Source of the DNA: Pseudoxanthomonas composti
Lineage (GTDB): Bacteria; Pseudomonadota; Gammaproteobacteria; Xanthomonadales; Xanthomonadaceae
Length of the DNA: 64,000 nt
Assembly: GCF_004122095.1 (NCBI RefSeq)
Contig: NZ_SAWZ01000008.1
Location: 62,001 to 126,000, forward strand
Direction of reading: 5' to 3'
The position numbers and the translations under genes are program-made. This document shows positions 34,078 to 44,015 of this stretch, one piece after another. The notes under the pieces are model-generated. The model was not told the DNA's origin. It made no database searches and was given only the letters and a program-made list of their open reading frames with translations. Within the stretch, counting starts at the first letter, position 1. Every line of letters begins with the position of its first letter.

Positions 34078-34962
34078 ATGAGCATCCAGGACAACCAGCG
34101 GCCGCTGGAAGCGGGCATCCATACCGACCTGGCCGGTCGCACCACCTACGGCGGCTACCTGCGGCTGGACCTGTTGCTGCAGGCGCAGCAGCCCCTGTCC
34201 GCGCCGGCGCATCACGACGAGATGCTGTTCATCGTCCAGCACCAGGTGTCCGAGCTGTGGATGAAGCTGATGAGCCACGAGCTGGCCGCGGCAATCGGCC
34301 ACCTGGGGCGCAACGAGGTCTGGCAGACGCGCAAGGTGCTGGCCCGGGCCAAGCAGGTGCTGCGCCAGCTGACCGAGCAGTGGTCGGTGCTGGAGACCCT
34401 GACCCCTTCCGAGTACATGGGGTTTCGCGACATCCTGGGCCCGTCCTCGGGCTTCCAGTCGCTGCAGTACCGGCAGATCGAGTTCGTGCTGGGCAACAAG
34501 AACGCCTCGATGCTCAAGGTGTTCTCGCACGACCCGGCCGGGCAGGACACCCTGCGCGCGACCCTGGCCGCTCCCAGCCTGTACGAGGTGTTCCTGGCCT
34601 ATCTCTCGCGCTTTGGCCATGCCATCCCGCCGCATCACCTGGCGCGCGACTGGTCCCAGCCACACGTGTCCGACCCGGCGCTGGTGCCGGTGTTCGGCCG
34701 CATCTACGAGGACACGTCCCGCTTCTGGCGCGAGTACGAGCTGTGCGAGGACCTGGTGGATTTCGAGAGCCAGTTCCAGCTGTGGCGCTTCCGCCACATG
34801 CGCACGGTGATGCGGGTGATCGGCTTCAAGCGCGGCACTGGCGGCTCTTCGGGCGTGGGTTTCCTCAAGCAGGCGCTGGAGCTGACCTTCTTCCCGGAGC
34901 TGTTCGAGGTGCGCACCACCATCGGTCTGGGTTCGCCGACCACGCCGCCGGCAGGTGCGTGA
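34078..34962 (+). CDS. kynA: Tryptophan 2,3-dioxygenase
   Basis: The 294-residue product carries [58 protein letters not shown] and [15 protein letters not shown], all signatures of haem-dependent tryptophan 2,3-dioxygenase. It opens the indole ring of L-tryptophan to N-formylkynurenine, the first step of the kynurenine pathway. Later kynurenine genes are not in the window. A short hairpin GTGCCGG/CCGGCAC at about 34992-35008 may be a weak terminator. Confidence 0.97.
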   Translation: MSIQDNQRPLEAGIHTDLAGRTTYGGYLRLDLLLQAQQPLSAPAHHDEMLFIVQHQVSELWMKLMSHELAAAIGHLGRNEVWQTRKVLARAKQVLRQLTEQWSVLETLTPSEYMGFRDILGPSSGFQSLQYRQIEFVLGNKNASMLKVFSHDPAGQDTLRATLAAPSLYEVFLAYLSRFGHAIPPHHLARDWSQPHVSDPALVPVFGRIYEDTSRFWREYELCEDLVDFESQFQLWRFRHMRTVMRVIGFKRGTGGSSGVGFLKQALELTFFPELFEVRTTIGLGSPTTPPAGA

Positions 34963-35091
34963 ATCGCAGTGCAGCATTTGCCTGAATAGGCGTGCCGGGT
35001 CCCGGCACTTCAAGCACTTGATTTTACGAAGATTTGACGCCGCGCGCCGCCGTCGGTGATCCTCCCCGGTCCGCCGCCGGGGGCGTTCATG

Positions 35092-35123
35092 TCCCCTGCC
35101 ACGTCATTCGCTTTCACAGGGGA
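35092..35123 (+). promoter_or_regulatory. Possible hairpin masking the ribosome-binding site of the peptide transporter
   Basis: TCCCCTG (35092-35098) can pair with CAGGGGA (35117-35123), which contains the probable Shine-Dalgarno AGGGGA about nine bases before the ATG at 35132. Pairing is seen in the sequence; a regulatory role is speculation. Confidence 0.3.
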
Positions 35124-35131
35124 AACTCTGC

Positions 35132-36655
<1,524 letters not shown>

Positions 36656-36705
36656 TCCATCGCGGCGCCCGGGCATCGTCCGGGCGCTGTCCATTGCCGG
36701 CAAAC

Positions 36706-36735
36706 GAAAACGCGGCCTCATGGGCCGCGTTTTTA
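36706..36735. terminator. Bidirectional terminator between the peptide transporter and marR
   Basis: AAAACGCGGCC, TCAT loop, GGGCCGCGTTTTT: a GC stem flanked by A on one side and T on the other, serving the two convergent genes. Confidence 0.88.
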
Positions 36736-36760
36736 TTTTGGACGTGCCACGCGCCTGGCC

Positions 36761-37309
36761 TCAGAACCGGGGTGGCGCTGCCGCCGGGCGCGGGCTCTCG
36801 GCGTGGCACATGTCGGCGATCTTCTGGGTCATGGTGTTCATGCCCGGCCCAGCCAGCTTGGTCAGCAGCTGGTCCAGCTGCTCGCGTTCGGCCTGGTCCA
36901 GGGGCGAGAGCAGCTCCTGCTCGCAGGACAGCACCATCGGCGCGATCTCGTCGTGCACCGCCAGGCCGGCCGGCGACAGCGCCAGCACCGATCGGCGGCG
37001 GTCGTCGCTGTGGATCCGGCGCTGCAGCAGCCCGCGCTCCAGCAGGCGCGCCACCGCGCGGCTGACGGCGACCTTGTCCATGCCGGTGTGCTCGCAGACC
37101 TCGCTGGCCGACAGGCTGGGGAAGCGCCCCAGCACCGCCATGGTGCGCCACTCGGTCACCGCCAGCCCGTGGCGACGGTGGTACTCGCCGGAAATGCTGT
37201 GGATCACCCGGTAGGCCAGGATGCTGAGCCGGTAGGGCAGCAGGTGCTCAAGATCCAGCGTGACCTGGGCGGAAGAGGCGGAATTATCGGGCTGGTTGGC
37301 TGAGTTCAT
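36761..37309 (-). CDS. MarR-family regulator divergent from hppD
   Basis: The 182-residue product has a winged-helix core (LAVTEWRTMAVLGRFPSLSASEVCEHTGMDKVAVSRAVARLLERGLLQRRIHSDDRRRSVLALSPAG) between dimerisation helices. MarR proteins bind short palindromes and release them on binding a small phenolic ligand. Its divergence from hppD and the palindrome inside the hppD promoter suggest that it controls tyrosine/homogentisate degradation. The effector is not known from sequence. Confidence 0.9.
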   Translation of the reverse strand: MNSANQPDNSASSAQVTLDLEHLLPYRLSILAYRVIHSISGEYHRRHGLAVTEWRTMAVLGRFPSLSASEVCEHTGMDKVAVSRAVARLLERGLLQRRIHSDDRRRSVLALSPAGLAVHDEIAPMVLSCEQELLSPLDQAEREQLDQLLTKLAGPGMNTMTQKIADMCHAESPRPAAAPPRF

Positions 37310-37322
37310 GTCGCAATGCGGC

Positions 37323-37351
37323 TTGATGTCGGTTTCAATGGAAACTATAAC
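37323..37351 (+). promoter_or_regulatory. hppD promoter with embedded palindromic operator
   Basis: TTGATG (37323-37328), 17-base spacer, TATAAC (37346-37351) is a good sigma70-type promoter. The spacer contains GTTTCAATGGAAAC (37332-37345), arms GTTTC and GAAAC. This is where a MarR repressor would block RNA polymerase. The operator role is inferred. Confidence 0.6.
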
Positions 37352-37433
37352 GCGGCCTCAGAAGTCCCGTTTCCATGCCGCCCCCAATGCGTCCATGATG
37401 CGACAAAGTGGCGGCTCAGAGGAGAGTTTCGTG

Positions 37434-38528
37434 ATGAGCGCACATCCGCCGGCCGGTATGGAGGTCACCACCTTCGACAACCCGATGGGCATCGACGGCT
37501 TCGAGTTCGTCGAATTCGCCGCCCCCGCCGGGCAGGGCGCGCAGCTGCACGACTACTTCCGCAAGCTCGGCTTCACCCAGGTCGCCCGGCACCGCACGCG
37601 CCCGATCAGCACCTATCGCCAGGGCGACTGCACCTTCCTGATCAACGAGGATCCGGACTCCTTCGCCGCCGACTTTGCCGCCCAGCACGGGCCCAGCGCC
37701 TGCGGCTTCGCCATCCGCGTCAACAAGCTGGCCGAGTGGGCGCGCGTGCAGGCCTTGAAGAACGGCGCCGAGGTGATCGGCGAGCGTGAGGTGACCAAGG
37801 CCGTGGCCGCGCCGGTGATCAAGGGCATCGGCGGCTGCATGCTTTACATCGTGGACCGCTATGACGAGCAGGGCACCATCCACGACCCGGACTACGAGTT
37901 CCTGCCGGGCGTGGAGCGCATGCCGGCCGGCTTCGGCCTGACCTTCATCGACCACCTGACCCACAACCTCTACCCGGGCAACATGGCCAAGTGGGCCGAC
38001 TATTACGAGCGGCTGTTCAACTTCCGCGAGATCAAATACTTCGACATCAAGGGCGCCAAGACCGGCCTGGTGTCCAAGGCCATGACCGCGCCGGACGGCA
38101 TGGTGCGCATCCCGCTCAACGAGTCCAACGACCCCAAGTCGCAGATCAACGAATACCTGGATGCCTACAAGGGTGAGGGCATCCAGCACATCGCCTGCTT
38201 CACCGACGACATCTACACCACGGTGGAGAAGATGCGCGCGGCCGGCGTGGATTTCCTGGATACGCCGGACACCTACTTCGACGTCATCGACCAGCGCGTG
38301 CCCAACCACGGCGAGGACGTGGCGCGCCTGCAGAAGAACAAGATCCTCATCGATGCCGACCGCGAGACCCACCAGCGCAAGCTGCTGCAGATCTTCACCC
38401 AGAACGCGATCGGCCCGATCTTCTTCGAGATCATCCAGCGCAAGGGCAACGAGGGCTTTGGCGAAGGCAACTTCCAGGCATTGTTCGAAAGCATCGAACG
38501 CGACCAGATGCGGCGTGGGGTGCTGTAA
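37434..38528 (+). CDS. hppD: 4-hydroxyphenylpyruvate dioxygenase
   Basis: The 364-residue product has the iron ligands in context: His in FIDHLTHNLY (about residue 172), His in GIQHIACFTDDI (about 250) and Glu in PIFFEIIQRKGNEGFGEGNF (about 331). It converts 4-hydroxyphenylpyruvate to homogentisate in tyrosine catabolism. The ATG at 37434 is chosen because GAGGAGAG precedes it; a GTG three bases earlier is possible, and the longer reading runs through the promoter. Downstream hmgA uses its product. Confidence 0.96.
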   Translation: MSAHPPAGMEVTTFDNPMGIDGFEFVEFAAPAGQGAQLHDYFRKLGFTQVARHRTRPISTYRQGDCTFLINEDPDSFAADFAAQHGPSACGFAIRVNKLAEWARVQALKNGAEVIGEREVTKAVAAPVIKGIGGCMLYIVDRYDEQGTIHDPDYEFLPGVERMPAGFGLTFIDHLTHNLYPGNMAKWADYYERLFNFREIKYFDIKGAKTGLVSKAMTAPDGMVRIPLNESNDPKSQINEYLDAYKGEGIQHIACFTDDIYTTVEKMRAAGVDFLDTPDTYFDVIDQRVPNHGEDVARLQKNKILIDADRETHQRKLLQIFTQNAIGPIFFEIIQRKGNEGFGEGNFQALFESIERDQMRRGVL

Positions 38529-38982
38529 CGCCGCCGCAGGCATCCTGCTCGGACTTTCCTTGCTGGGTTCGAGCGCACAGGCCCGGCCCGGGTCGGACAC
38601 GTCGTCGGCCTCGGTCGTGGCCGATCTTGACGGGGATGGACGGCCGGACCACGTGTCCTTGGACGTCGTTGGCGATCGCGTGGTGCTCAAGATGAGCATT
38701 GCAGGGCGCAAGCAGGCGCAGGCCGAGTCGTTCGCAAAGCGAGACTTCGGTTGCTCCCCCGTCACCTGGAAAGAAACTTGTCCGGGCGAGCGTGGGGTCA
38801 TGCGCGCGGTGGCGGTGGACTCAGCTTTTCGTAAGGACTTCGCGTTGATGTTCGACCTCGAAGCGGCGCATCTTTCCTCTCGCAAGGGCGCGCATGTCGT
38901 GGTCATTCCGCTGGCCGGGACCGATCCGTTCTGGGTGTACTGGGACCCCACCATCAATGGCGTGGCCTGGACGCGCCTGTAG
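38515..38982 (+). CDS. Possible secreted FG-GAP/VCBS-like small protein between hppD and hmgA
   Basis: This reading frame overlaps the end of hppD by 14 bases and starts at GTG. The 155-residue product would have a signal peptide ([15 protein letters not shown]), then [30 protein letters not shown], an FG-GAP/VCBS-type calcium-loop motif, and a folded-looking remainder ending [18 protein letters not shown] with paired Cys ([11 protein letters not shown]). It fills a 468-base gap that would otherwise be empty. The overlap suggests coupling with hppD. No function is assigned. Confidence 0.6.
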   Translation: MGCCNAAAGILLGLSLLGSSAQARPGSDTSSASVVADLDGDGRPDHVSLDVVGDRVVLKMSIAGRKQAQAESFAKRDFGCSPVTWKETCPGERGVMRAVAVDSAFRKDFALMFDLEAAHLSSRKGAHVVVIPLAGTDPFWVYWDPTINGVAWTRL

Positions 38983-38996
38983 CCAAGAGTCATCAC

Positions 38997-40295
38997 ATGG
39001 GTATCGACCGTAGTTACCAGACCGGCTTCGGCAACAGCTTCGCCACCGAGGCCATCCCCGGCACCCTGCCGGTGGGCCGCAACTCCCCGCAGCGCGTGGC
39101 CCATGGCCTCTACGCCGAGCAGTTGTCCTGCACGGCCTTCACCGCCCCGCGCGGGCACAACCGGCGCAGCTGGCTGTATCGCATCCGCCCGGCGGCCGTG
39201 CATGGCGCGTTCGCGCGCTGGGCCCAGCCGCAGTTCCACAACCGCTTCGACGAACAACCGGTTTCGCCCGAGCAGTTGCGCTGGTCGCCGCTGCCGATGC
39301 CGCAGGCGCCGGTGGATTTCATCGAAGGCCTCTACACCATGGCCGGCAACGGCAGCCCGGCCGCGCTGGGCGGCGTGGGCGTGCACATGTACGCCGCCAA
39401 CCGCGACATGGCCGGGCGCTACTTCTACAACGCCGATGCCGAACTGCTGATCGTGCCGCAGGCCGGGCGCCTGCACCTGGCCACCGAACTGGGCGCCCTG
39501 AGCGTCGAGCCGCAGCAGATCGCGGTGATCCCGCGCGGCGTGCGCTTTGCCGTGGCGCTGCCCGATGGCCAGGCGCGCGGCTATGTCTGCGAAAACTTCG
39601 GCGCGCTGCTGCAGCTGCCGGAGCTGGGGCCGATCGGCGCCAATGGCCTGGCCAATGCGCGCGACTTCGAAACTCCGCACGCGGCCTATGAGGATGTCGA
39701 GGGCGAGTTCGAGCTGATCGCCAAGTTCCAGGGCCACCTGTGGCGCGCGCCGATCGACCACTCGCCGCTGGACGTGGTGGCCTGGCACGGCAACGCCGCG
39801 CCGTACCGCTACGACCTGCGCCGCTTCAACACCATCGGCTCGATCAGCTTCGACCACCCCGATCCGTCGATCTTCACCGTGCTCAGCTCGGCCAGCGACA
39901 CGCCGGGCGTGGCCAACCTGGATTTCGTGATCTTCCCGCCGCGCTGGCTGGTGGCGCAGGACACCTTCCGCCCGCCGTGGTTCCACCGCAACGTGGCCAG
40001 CGAGTTCATGGGGCTGGTGCATGGCGCCTATGACGCCAAGGCCGAGGGATTCGCCCCGGGCGGGGCTTCGCTGCACAACTGCATGAGCGGGCACGGCCCG
40101 GATGCGGCCACCTTCGAGCGCGCCTCGCAGGCCGACCTGTCCAGGCCCGATGTCATCACCGACACCATGGCCTTCATGTTCGAAACCCGCGCGGTGCTGT
40201 GCCCCAGTGCGCAAGCCCTGGCCGCCGCGCACCGGCAGCGCGACTATCCACAATGCTGGGCCGGCCTGGGCAAGCGCTTTTCTCCGCCGGCCTGA
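38997..40295 (+). CDS. hmgA: Homogentisate 1,2-dioxygenase
   Basis: The 432-residue product begins [26 protein letters not shown], the family signature. The C-terminal iron-binding region is present ([50 protein letters not shown]). It opens the homogentisate ring to maleylacetoacetate. It lies 14 bases after the small FG-GAP-like gene, so hppD, that gene and hmgA may form one transcript. Confidence 0.97.
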   Translation: MGIDRSYQTGFGNSFATEAIPGTLPVGRNSPQRVAHGLYAEQLSCTAFTAPRGHNRRSWLYRIRPAAVHGAFARWAQPQFHNRFDEQPVSPEQLRWSPLPMPQAPVDFIEGLYTMAGNGSPAALGGVGVHMYAANRDMAGRYFYNADAELLIVPQAGRLHLATELGALSVEPQQIAVIPRGVRFAVALPDGQARGYVCENFGALLQLPELGPIGANGLANARDFETPHAAYEDVEGEFELIAKFQGHLWRAPIDHSPLDVVAWHGNAAPYRYDLRRFNTIGSISFDHPDPSIFTVLSSASDTPGVANLDFVIFPPRWLVAQDTFRPPWFHRNVASEFMGLVHGAYDAKAEGFAPGGASLHNCMSGHGPDAATFERASQADLSRPDVITDTMAFMFETRAVLCPSAQALAAAHRQRDYPQCWAGLGKRFSPPA

Positions 40296-40307
40296 GTCAG
40301 GCCGGCG
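40285..40307. terminator. Palindrome spanning the convergent hmgA and 40297 stop codons
   Basis: CGCCGGCCTGA and TCAGGCCGGCG are perfect 11-base arms around a single G at 40296. Each arm contains the stop codon of one gene. A bidirectional terminator role is inferred; there is no T-run. Confidence 0.5.
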
Positions 40308-40821
40308 TGGTCAGCTCCAGGCGCGCCAGCCAGTATTGCGGCAGGACTTCCAGGGTGCGCTCGCGCACGCGCGCGGCATAGCCGGCGCTGGTCATCGTCG
40401 GCAGGGCCTCCAGGCCGGTCTGCAGCGCTGCGACAATGGCCTCATCGTCCTGGGCCAGCTGCAGGCCCTGGCGCAGCGCCGCGCCCGCCGCGTTGCGTTG
40501 CAGCTCCAGCATGCCCAGCAGGTACATCCGCGCTGCGGCGAGGGAGCGACGGCTGTCCGGCGCAGCCTTCGACGCCGAGGCCAGCACCGAGGCCTCCCCG
40601 ACGACCGGACGCTCGGCGACAGCGCCCGGCCTGGCTTCCAGATAGCCGGAGGCGTGGAGTTGGGCGATCAGCTGCGCGCCATCGCCGCCCAGCAGCCGCG
40701 CCAGCTCAGCCGTATCGCGCCGACCGTCGGCCAGGATCAACGCACGCCGCTGCCGCAGGTCCAGCGCGGCGCGGTGGGTCTGCAGGGCGGCGTGGGCGAG
40801 GGTGGTCTTGCGCAGAAGCAC
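40297..40821 (-). CDS. Protein of unknown function convergent with hmgA
   Basis: From the GTG at 40821 the product has 174 residues, mostly helical (LLRKTTLAHAALQTHRAALDLRQRRALILADGRRDTAELARLLGGDGAQLIAQLHASGYLEA), then an Ala-rich region with RMYLLGMLELQRNAAGAALRQGL. The first part resembles a small winged-helix-like fold (xDLxxxRRALILADGxRxxxELxxLL), seen in some uncharacterised xanthomonad proteins. No Shine-Dalgarno supports the start. I do not recognise the family. Confidence 0.55.
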   Translation of the reverse strand: MLLRKTTLAHAALQTHRAALDLRQRRALILADGRRDTAELARLLGGDGAQLIAQLHASGYLEARPGAVAERPVVGEASVLASASKAAPDSRRSLAAARMYLLGMLELQRNAAGAALRQGLQLAQDDEAIVAALQTGLEALPTMTSAGYAARVRERTLEVLPQYWLARLELTTPA

Positions 40822-40977
40822 GGGCGTGGTGAGTGGTGGCGCGTGGCGAGCATCGCCCTGGCCGATGAAATCGCCATGACATCGGCAAGACCTGGCCTGG
40901 CATGCATGCAAAGTGTGATTCGCGCACGATTCACTGGACCCGGCTAGGCTGTGTCCACCTTGTTTTCGGAGCGCGCC

Positions 40978-41619
40978 ATGAAATCCCTCCTGCCTGCGGT
41001 GATCGCCCTGTCCCTGGCGCTGTCGGCGTGCCAGCGCGAGTCGTCGCAGCAGGCGCCTGCCACCGCGCCCGACGCTGGGCAGGCCACGCCCACGCCCGCG
41101 CAAACGCCCGCGCAAACGCCCGCGCCTGGCCAACCCGCGCCGATCGCCGAGCAGCCGCCGGCCGATGGCATGCAGCTGGCCCACTACGACGGCTACGGCG
41201 ATCTCAAGCTCGGCAGCAGCGGCGAGCAGGCGCGCGCGGCCTGGGGCGGTGAGCTCAACAGCAGCACGCCCAGCGAGCCCGGCGGTTGCACGCTGCTGAC
41301 GCCCAAGTGGGCCACCGACAAGGCCGACGTGGCCTTCATGGTCGAAGGCGACAAGTTCGTGCGCTACGACGTCACCACCGACAAGCAGGCCGCGCCGGGC
41401 GGCGGCAAGGTCGGCATGGACCAGGCCGCGCTCAAGGCCCTATACCCGGCGCTGAGCGAGAGCCCGCACAAGTACGTGGAAGGCGCCAAGTACCTGTCGG
41501 TGGAGGCACCGGCACCGGCCGGGACCAAGCTGGTGTTCGAGACCGACGCCGAAGGCAAGGTGGTGACCTGGCGCGTGGGTCTGCCGCCGCAGGTGGACTA
41601 CGTGGAGAGCTGCTCCTGA
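40978..41619 (+). CDS. Lipoprotein of unknown function
   Basis: The 213-residue product begins MKSLLPAVIALSLALSAC, a lipoprotein signal with Cys18. A proline/threonine-rich linker with a PAQT repeat follows (41096-41125, a 12-base DNA tandem repeat). The globular part (DGYGDLKLGSSGEQARAAWGGEL, GGCTLLTPKWATDKADVAFMVEGDKFVRYDV) has two Cys, one at the very end (VESCS). It resembles small xanthomonad lipoproteins with a YDGYGDLxxGM-like motif. GGAG precedes the ATG. Confidence 0.82.
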   Translation: MKSLLPAVIALSLALSACQRESSQQAPATAPDAGQATPTPAQTPAQTPAPGQPAPIAEQPPADGMQLAHYDGYGDLKLGSSGEQARAAWGGELNSSTPSEPGGCTLLTPKWATDKADVAFMVEGDKFVRYDVTTDKQAAPGGGKVGMDQAALKALYPALSESPHKYVEGAKYLSVEAPAPAGTKLVFETDAEGKVVTWRVGLPPQVDYVESCS

Positions 41620-41705
41620 CCTCCGCCCGGCCGCGCAGGCGGTCCGCGCGTGCAAAACCCACGGTCGCGGTGTAGCGTCCCGGCATCACCGGGGCTGGGA
41701 AAGGC

Positions 41706-42659
41706 GTGGACATGATCGCTGCGTTGGGTTGGGGGGCGCTGGGCCTGCTGTTGCTTGCCCTGGGCGGCGAGACCGCGGTCAAGGGCGTGTCCGGGCTGGC
41801 CCAGCGCTGGGGGCTGTCGGCCTTCCGTGCCGGGCTGCTGCTGATGGCGGTGGCGACCTCTCTACCGGAACTTGCCGTCAACCTGCGCGCGCTGTCGCAG
41901 GGCGTGCCAGAACTGGCGCTGGGCAATGCGGTGGGCAGCAGCATCGTCAACCTCGGCCTGACCCTGGGCCTGGCTGCGCTGTGCGCGCCGCTGCTGGTGC
42001 AGGCGCGGCTGCTCGCCCCGCTCTTGCTGGCGCTGATCGGCGTGAGCGCGTTGCTGGCCGTGCTGGGGCTGGATGGCCGCATCGGCGCCATCGACGGCGC
42101 CCTGCTGCTGGTCGCCTTCTTCGCCACCATGCTGTGGATGTGGCGCCGCGCGTCGACGGAAACCGAACAGGTGCGCGAGCGCATCGCCCAGGCCGCCATC
42201 AGCCGCACGGTGCTGTGGCTCAACGTGGTGCGCCTGGTGCTGGCGATCTTCCTGCTGGGCTACGGCGCGCGCTACGTGCTGCAGGCGGCCCAACTGCTGG
42301 GCCAGGCTTGGGCCCTGACCCCGCTGATGACCGGCCTGCTGCCGGTGGCCATCGCCACCGCGTTGCCGGAGGCCGCCGCGGCCATCGTCGCCGCCCGCCG
42401 CGGCCAGGCCGACATGGTGCTGGGCCACGTGCTCGGCTCCAGCGTGTTCAACCTCACCGTGATCGTCGGCGGCATGGCCCTGGTGGCACCACTGGCCCTG
42501 CCAGCCTCCTTCGTGCGCCTGGAACTGCCCGCGGCCATCGCCCTGGCCGTGGTGCTCTATCCAATGCTGCGCGGCGACCTGCGCATCAGCCGCGGCGAAG
42601 GCGCGGTGCTGCTGCTGGCGTTCTGCGGCTGGCTGGCGCTGGAGCTGGCCTCGAGCTAG
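41706..42659 (+). CDS. Calcium/sodium antiporter (CaCA family)
   Basis: The 317-residue protein has about 10 membrane segments in two halves. Each half carries the alpha-repeat: MAVATSLPELAVNL with GNAVGSSIVNLGL, and VAIATALPEAAAAIVAARRG with GHVLGSSVFNL. The acidic residue in each PE motif and the GSS(V/I)xN motifs are the ion-binding core. It probably exchanges Ca2+ for Na+ or H+ at the inner membrane. The start is GTG at 41706 or ATG at 41712. Confidence 0.9.
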   Translation: MDMIAALGWGALGLLLLALGGETAVKGVSGLAQRWGLSAFRAGLLLMAVATSLPELAVNLRALSQGVPELALGNAVGSSIVNLGLTLGLAALCAPLLVQARLLAPLLLALIGVSALLAVLGLDGRIGAIDGALLLVAFFATMLWMWRRASTETEQVRERIAQAAISRTVLWLNVVRLVLAIFLLGYGARYVLQAAQLLGQAWALTPLMTGLLPVAIATALPEAAAAIVAARRGQADMVLGHVLGSSVFNLTVIVGGMALVAPLALPASFVRLELPAAIALAVVLYPMLRGDLRISRGEGAVLLLAFCGWLALELASS

Positions 42660-42660
42660 G

Positions 42661-42885
42661 AACGAGTGGAGAGGAACGAGGAACGAGTGAGAGCAGCGCA
42701 CGCTCCCGCTTTTGCTCACTTCTCTCAGAAAGGAACGAGTGGAGAGGAACGAGGAACGAGTGACGGCATGGCAAGCACCCCGCTTTCGCTCACTCCTCAC
42801 TCCTCGCCCCACCACTCACTCCTCGCCCCACCACTCACTCCTCGCTCCACTCGTTCCTCGTTCCTATTCACTCGTTCCTCGCCCC
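42661..42885. repeat. GAGTGAG / GGAACGAGTGG repeat locus 3
   Basis: Two copies of GGAACGAGTGGAGAGGAACG (42661 and 42732 areas) face an inverted block at 42789-42885 containing CTCACTCCTCACTCCTCGCC, CACCACTCACTCCTCGCCCC twice and CACTCGTTCCTCGTTCC. Both repeat subfamilies meet here. The right part is translated as the tail of mnhG. Confidence 0.8.
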
Positions 42886-43234
42886 TAGGCCTGGCCACGG
42901 TCGCCGAAATCTCCGTATCCTCCGGCGGCACCGGGCGCGCGTCGCGCATCAGCGCCAGGGCGGCCTTGCTCATCAGGTGTGCGCTGATCGGGGCGGTGAT
43001 GAACAGGAAGGCGGTGATCAGCAGCTCGCGCGGCTGCGGGTCCTGGCCCAGGAACAGGTGGTAGCCCACCGAGGCCAACAGCACGCAGCCCACGCCCAGG
43101 GTGCTGGCCTTGGTCGGCGCGTGCACACGGCGGAAGAACTCGGACAACTTGACCATGCCTACCGCGCCCAGCAGCACGAAGGTGGTGCCCACGATCAGCA
43201 GCAGCGACAGCGCGATCTGGATGAGGTCGATCAT
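42797..43234 (-). CDS. mnhG: Na+/H+ antiporter subunit G with repeat-derived tail
   Basis: The 145-residue product has three membrane segments (LIQIALSLLLIVGTTFVLLGAVGMVKLSEFFRRVHAPTKASTLGVG, LLITAFLFITAPISAHLMSKAAL), which define subunit G. Residues about 113-145 (from RPRGEERVNRNEERVERG on) are encoded by intergenic repeats and extend the usual length; they are hydrophilic and probably unstructured. The ATG overlaps the mnhF stop (ATGA). It is the last gene of the operon. Confidence 0.92.
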   Translation of the reverse strand: MIDLIQIALSLLLIVGTTFVLLGAVGMVKLSEFFRRVHAPTKASTLGVGCVLLASVGYHLFLGQDPQPRELLITAFLFITAPISAHLMSKAALALMRDARPVPPEDTEISATVARPRGEERVNRNEERVERGVSGGARSEWWGEE

Positions 43235-43515
43235 TCCACGATGTCCCGGCGCAGCACGTACTTGCACAGCACCACGGTGCTGCTGAAACCGAGCATGGCG
43301 ATCACCAGCGCGGCCTCGAAGTAGATCGGCGAGTCCAGGTGCATGCCCAGCAGCATCAGCTCGGCCACCGCCGTGACCGAAAGCGTATCCAGCGCCAGGA
43401 TGCGGTCGGGCACCGTCGGCCCGCGCAGCAGGCGCCACAGGCACAGCAGCATGGCAATCCCGACGGCGACCATGCAGCAGACGATGGTGGTTTCGATGAA
43501 CATGTGTCCGGTCAT
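43231..43515 (-). CDS. mnhF: Na+/H+ antiporter subunit F
   Basis: The 94-residue product has three membrane segments with the family motif WRLLRGPTVPDRILALDTLSVTAVAELML. It is a small subunit of the multi-subunit Mrp/Mnh cation-proton antiporter. It overlaps mnhE and mnhG by four bases each. Confidence 0.94.
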   Translation of the reverse strand: MTGHMFIETTIVCCMVAVGIAMLLCLWRLLRGPTVPDRILALDTLSVTAVAELMLLGMHLDSPIYFEAALVIAMLGFSSTVVLCKYVLRRDIVE

Positions 43516-44015
43516 GGAAAGATCTCCATCAGGGGCTTTTCGTAACGCGACTTGATCTCGGCGATGGCCGCCTCGGCGCTGCTCATGTCCAGCATGTGCA
43601 CCAGCAGGTAGCGGCGGTCGTCGGTCAGGGCCGCCGACACCGTGCCGGGGGTCAGGGTGATCATGCTGGTCAATGCGGCGATGCCGTGGATGTTCTGGAT
43701 GTCCAGCGGCACCCAGACGAAGCCGGGGTGGATGTTCTTCTCCGGGCCCAGCACCTGCACGGCCACGATGACGTTGGACTTGAGGATGTCCCAGGCGACG
43801 ATGGCCAGCATACGCGGCACCGGCCGCAGCGAGCCGATGCGCGCGTACTCGCGGTCCAGGCGCGCGGCAAAGCGCGGCACGATCCAGCCCAGCAGCAGTC
43901 CCAGCAGCAGCTGGCCGACACTGAAGCTGTCGGTCATCAGCATCCAGAACGCCACCACGCTCACGCTCAGCGGCCAGGACGGAGTGAGGCGGCGGAGCAG
44001 GCTGGCGGCCATCAT
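43512..44015 (-). CDS. mnhE: Na+/H+ antiporter subunit E
   Basis: The 167-residue product begins MMAASLLRRLTPSWPLSVSVVAFWMLMTDSFSVGQLLLG and contains the subunit E signature (ALTSMITLTPGTVSAALTDDRRYLLVHMLD). Overlapping ATGATG at the start joins it to mnhD; either Met may initiate. Confidence 0.94.
   Translation of the reverse strand: MMAASLLRRLTPSWPLSVSVVAFWMLMTDSFSVGQLLLGLLLGWIVPRFAARLDREYARIGSLRPVPRMLAIVAWDILKSNVIVAVQVLGPEKNIHPGFVWVPLDIQNIHGIAALTSMITLTPGTVSAALTDDRRYLLVHMLDMSSAEAAIAEIKSRYEKPLMEIFP

Noticed and set aside
31173-34985. A 1270-codon frame on the plus strand across the nuclease gene and kynA
   Set aside because: Antisense shadow of the nuclease that then runs into kynA in the wrong frame. 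The nuclease and kynA have clear motifs.
37260-37433. Longer hppD from 37260
   Set aside because: It would start inside marR and read through the promoter and operator.
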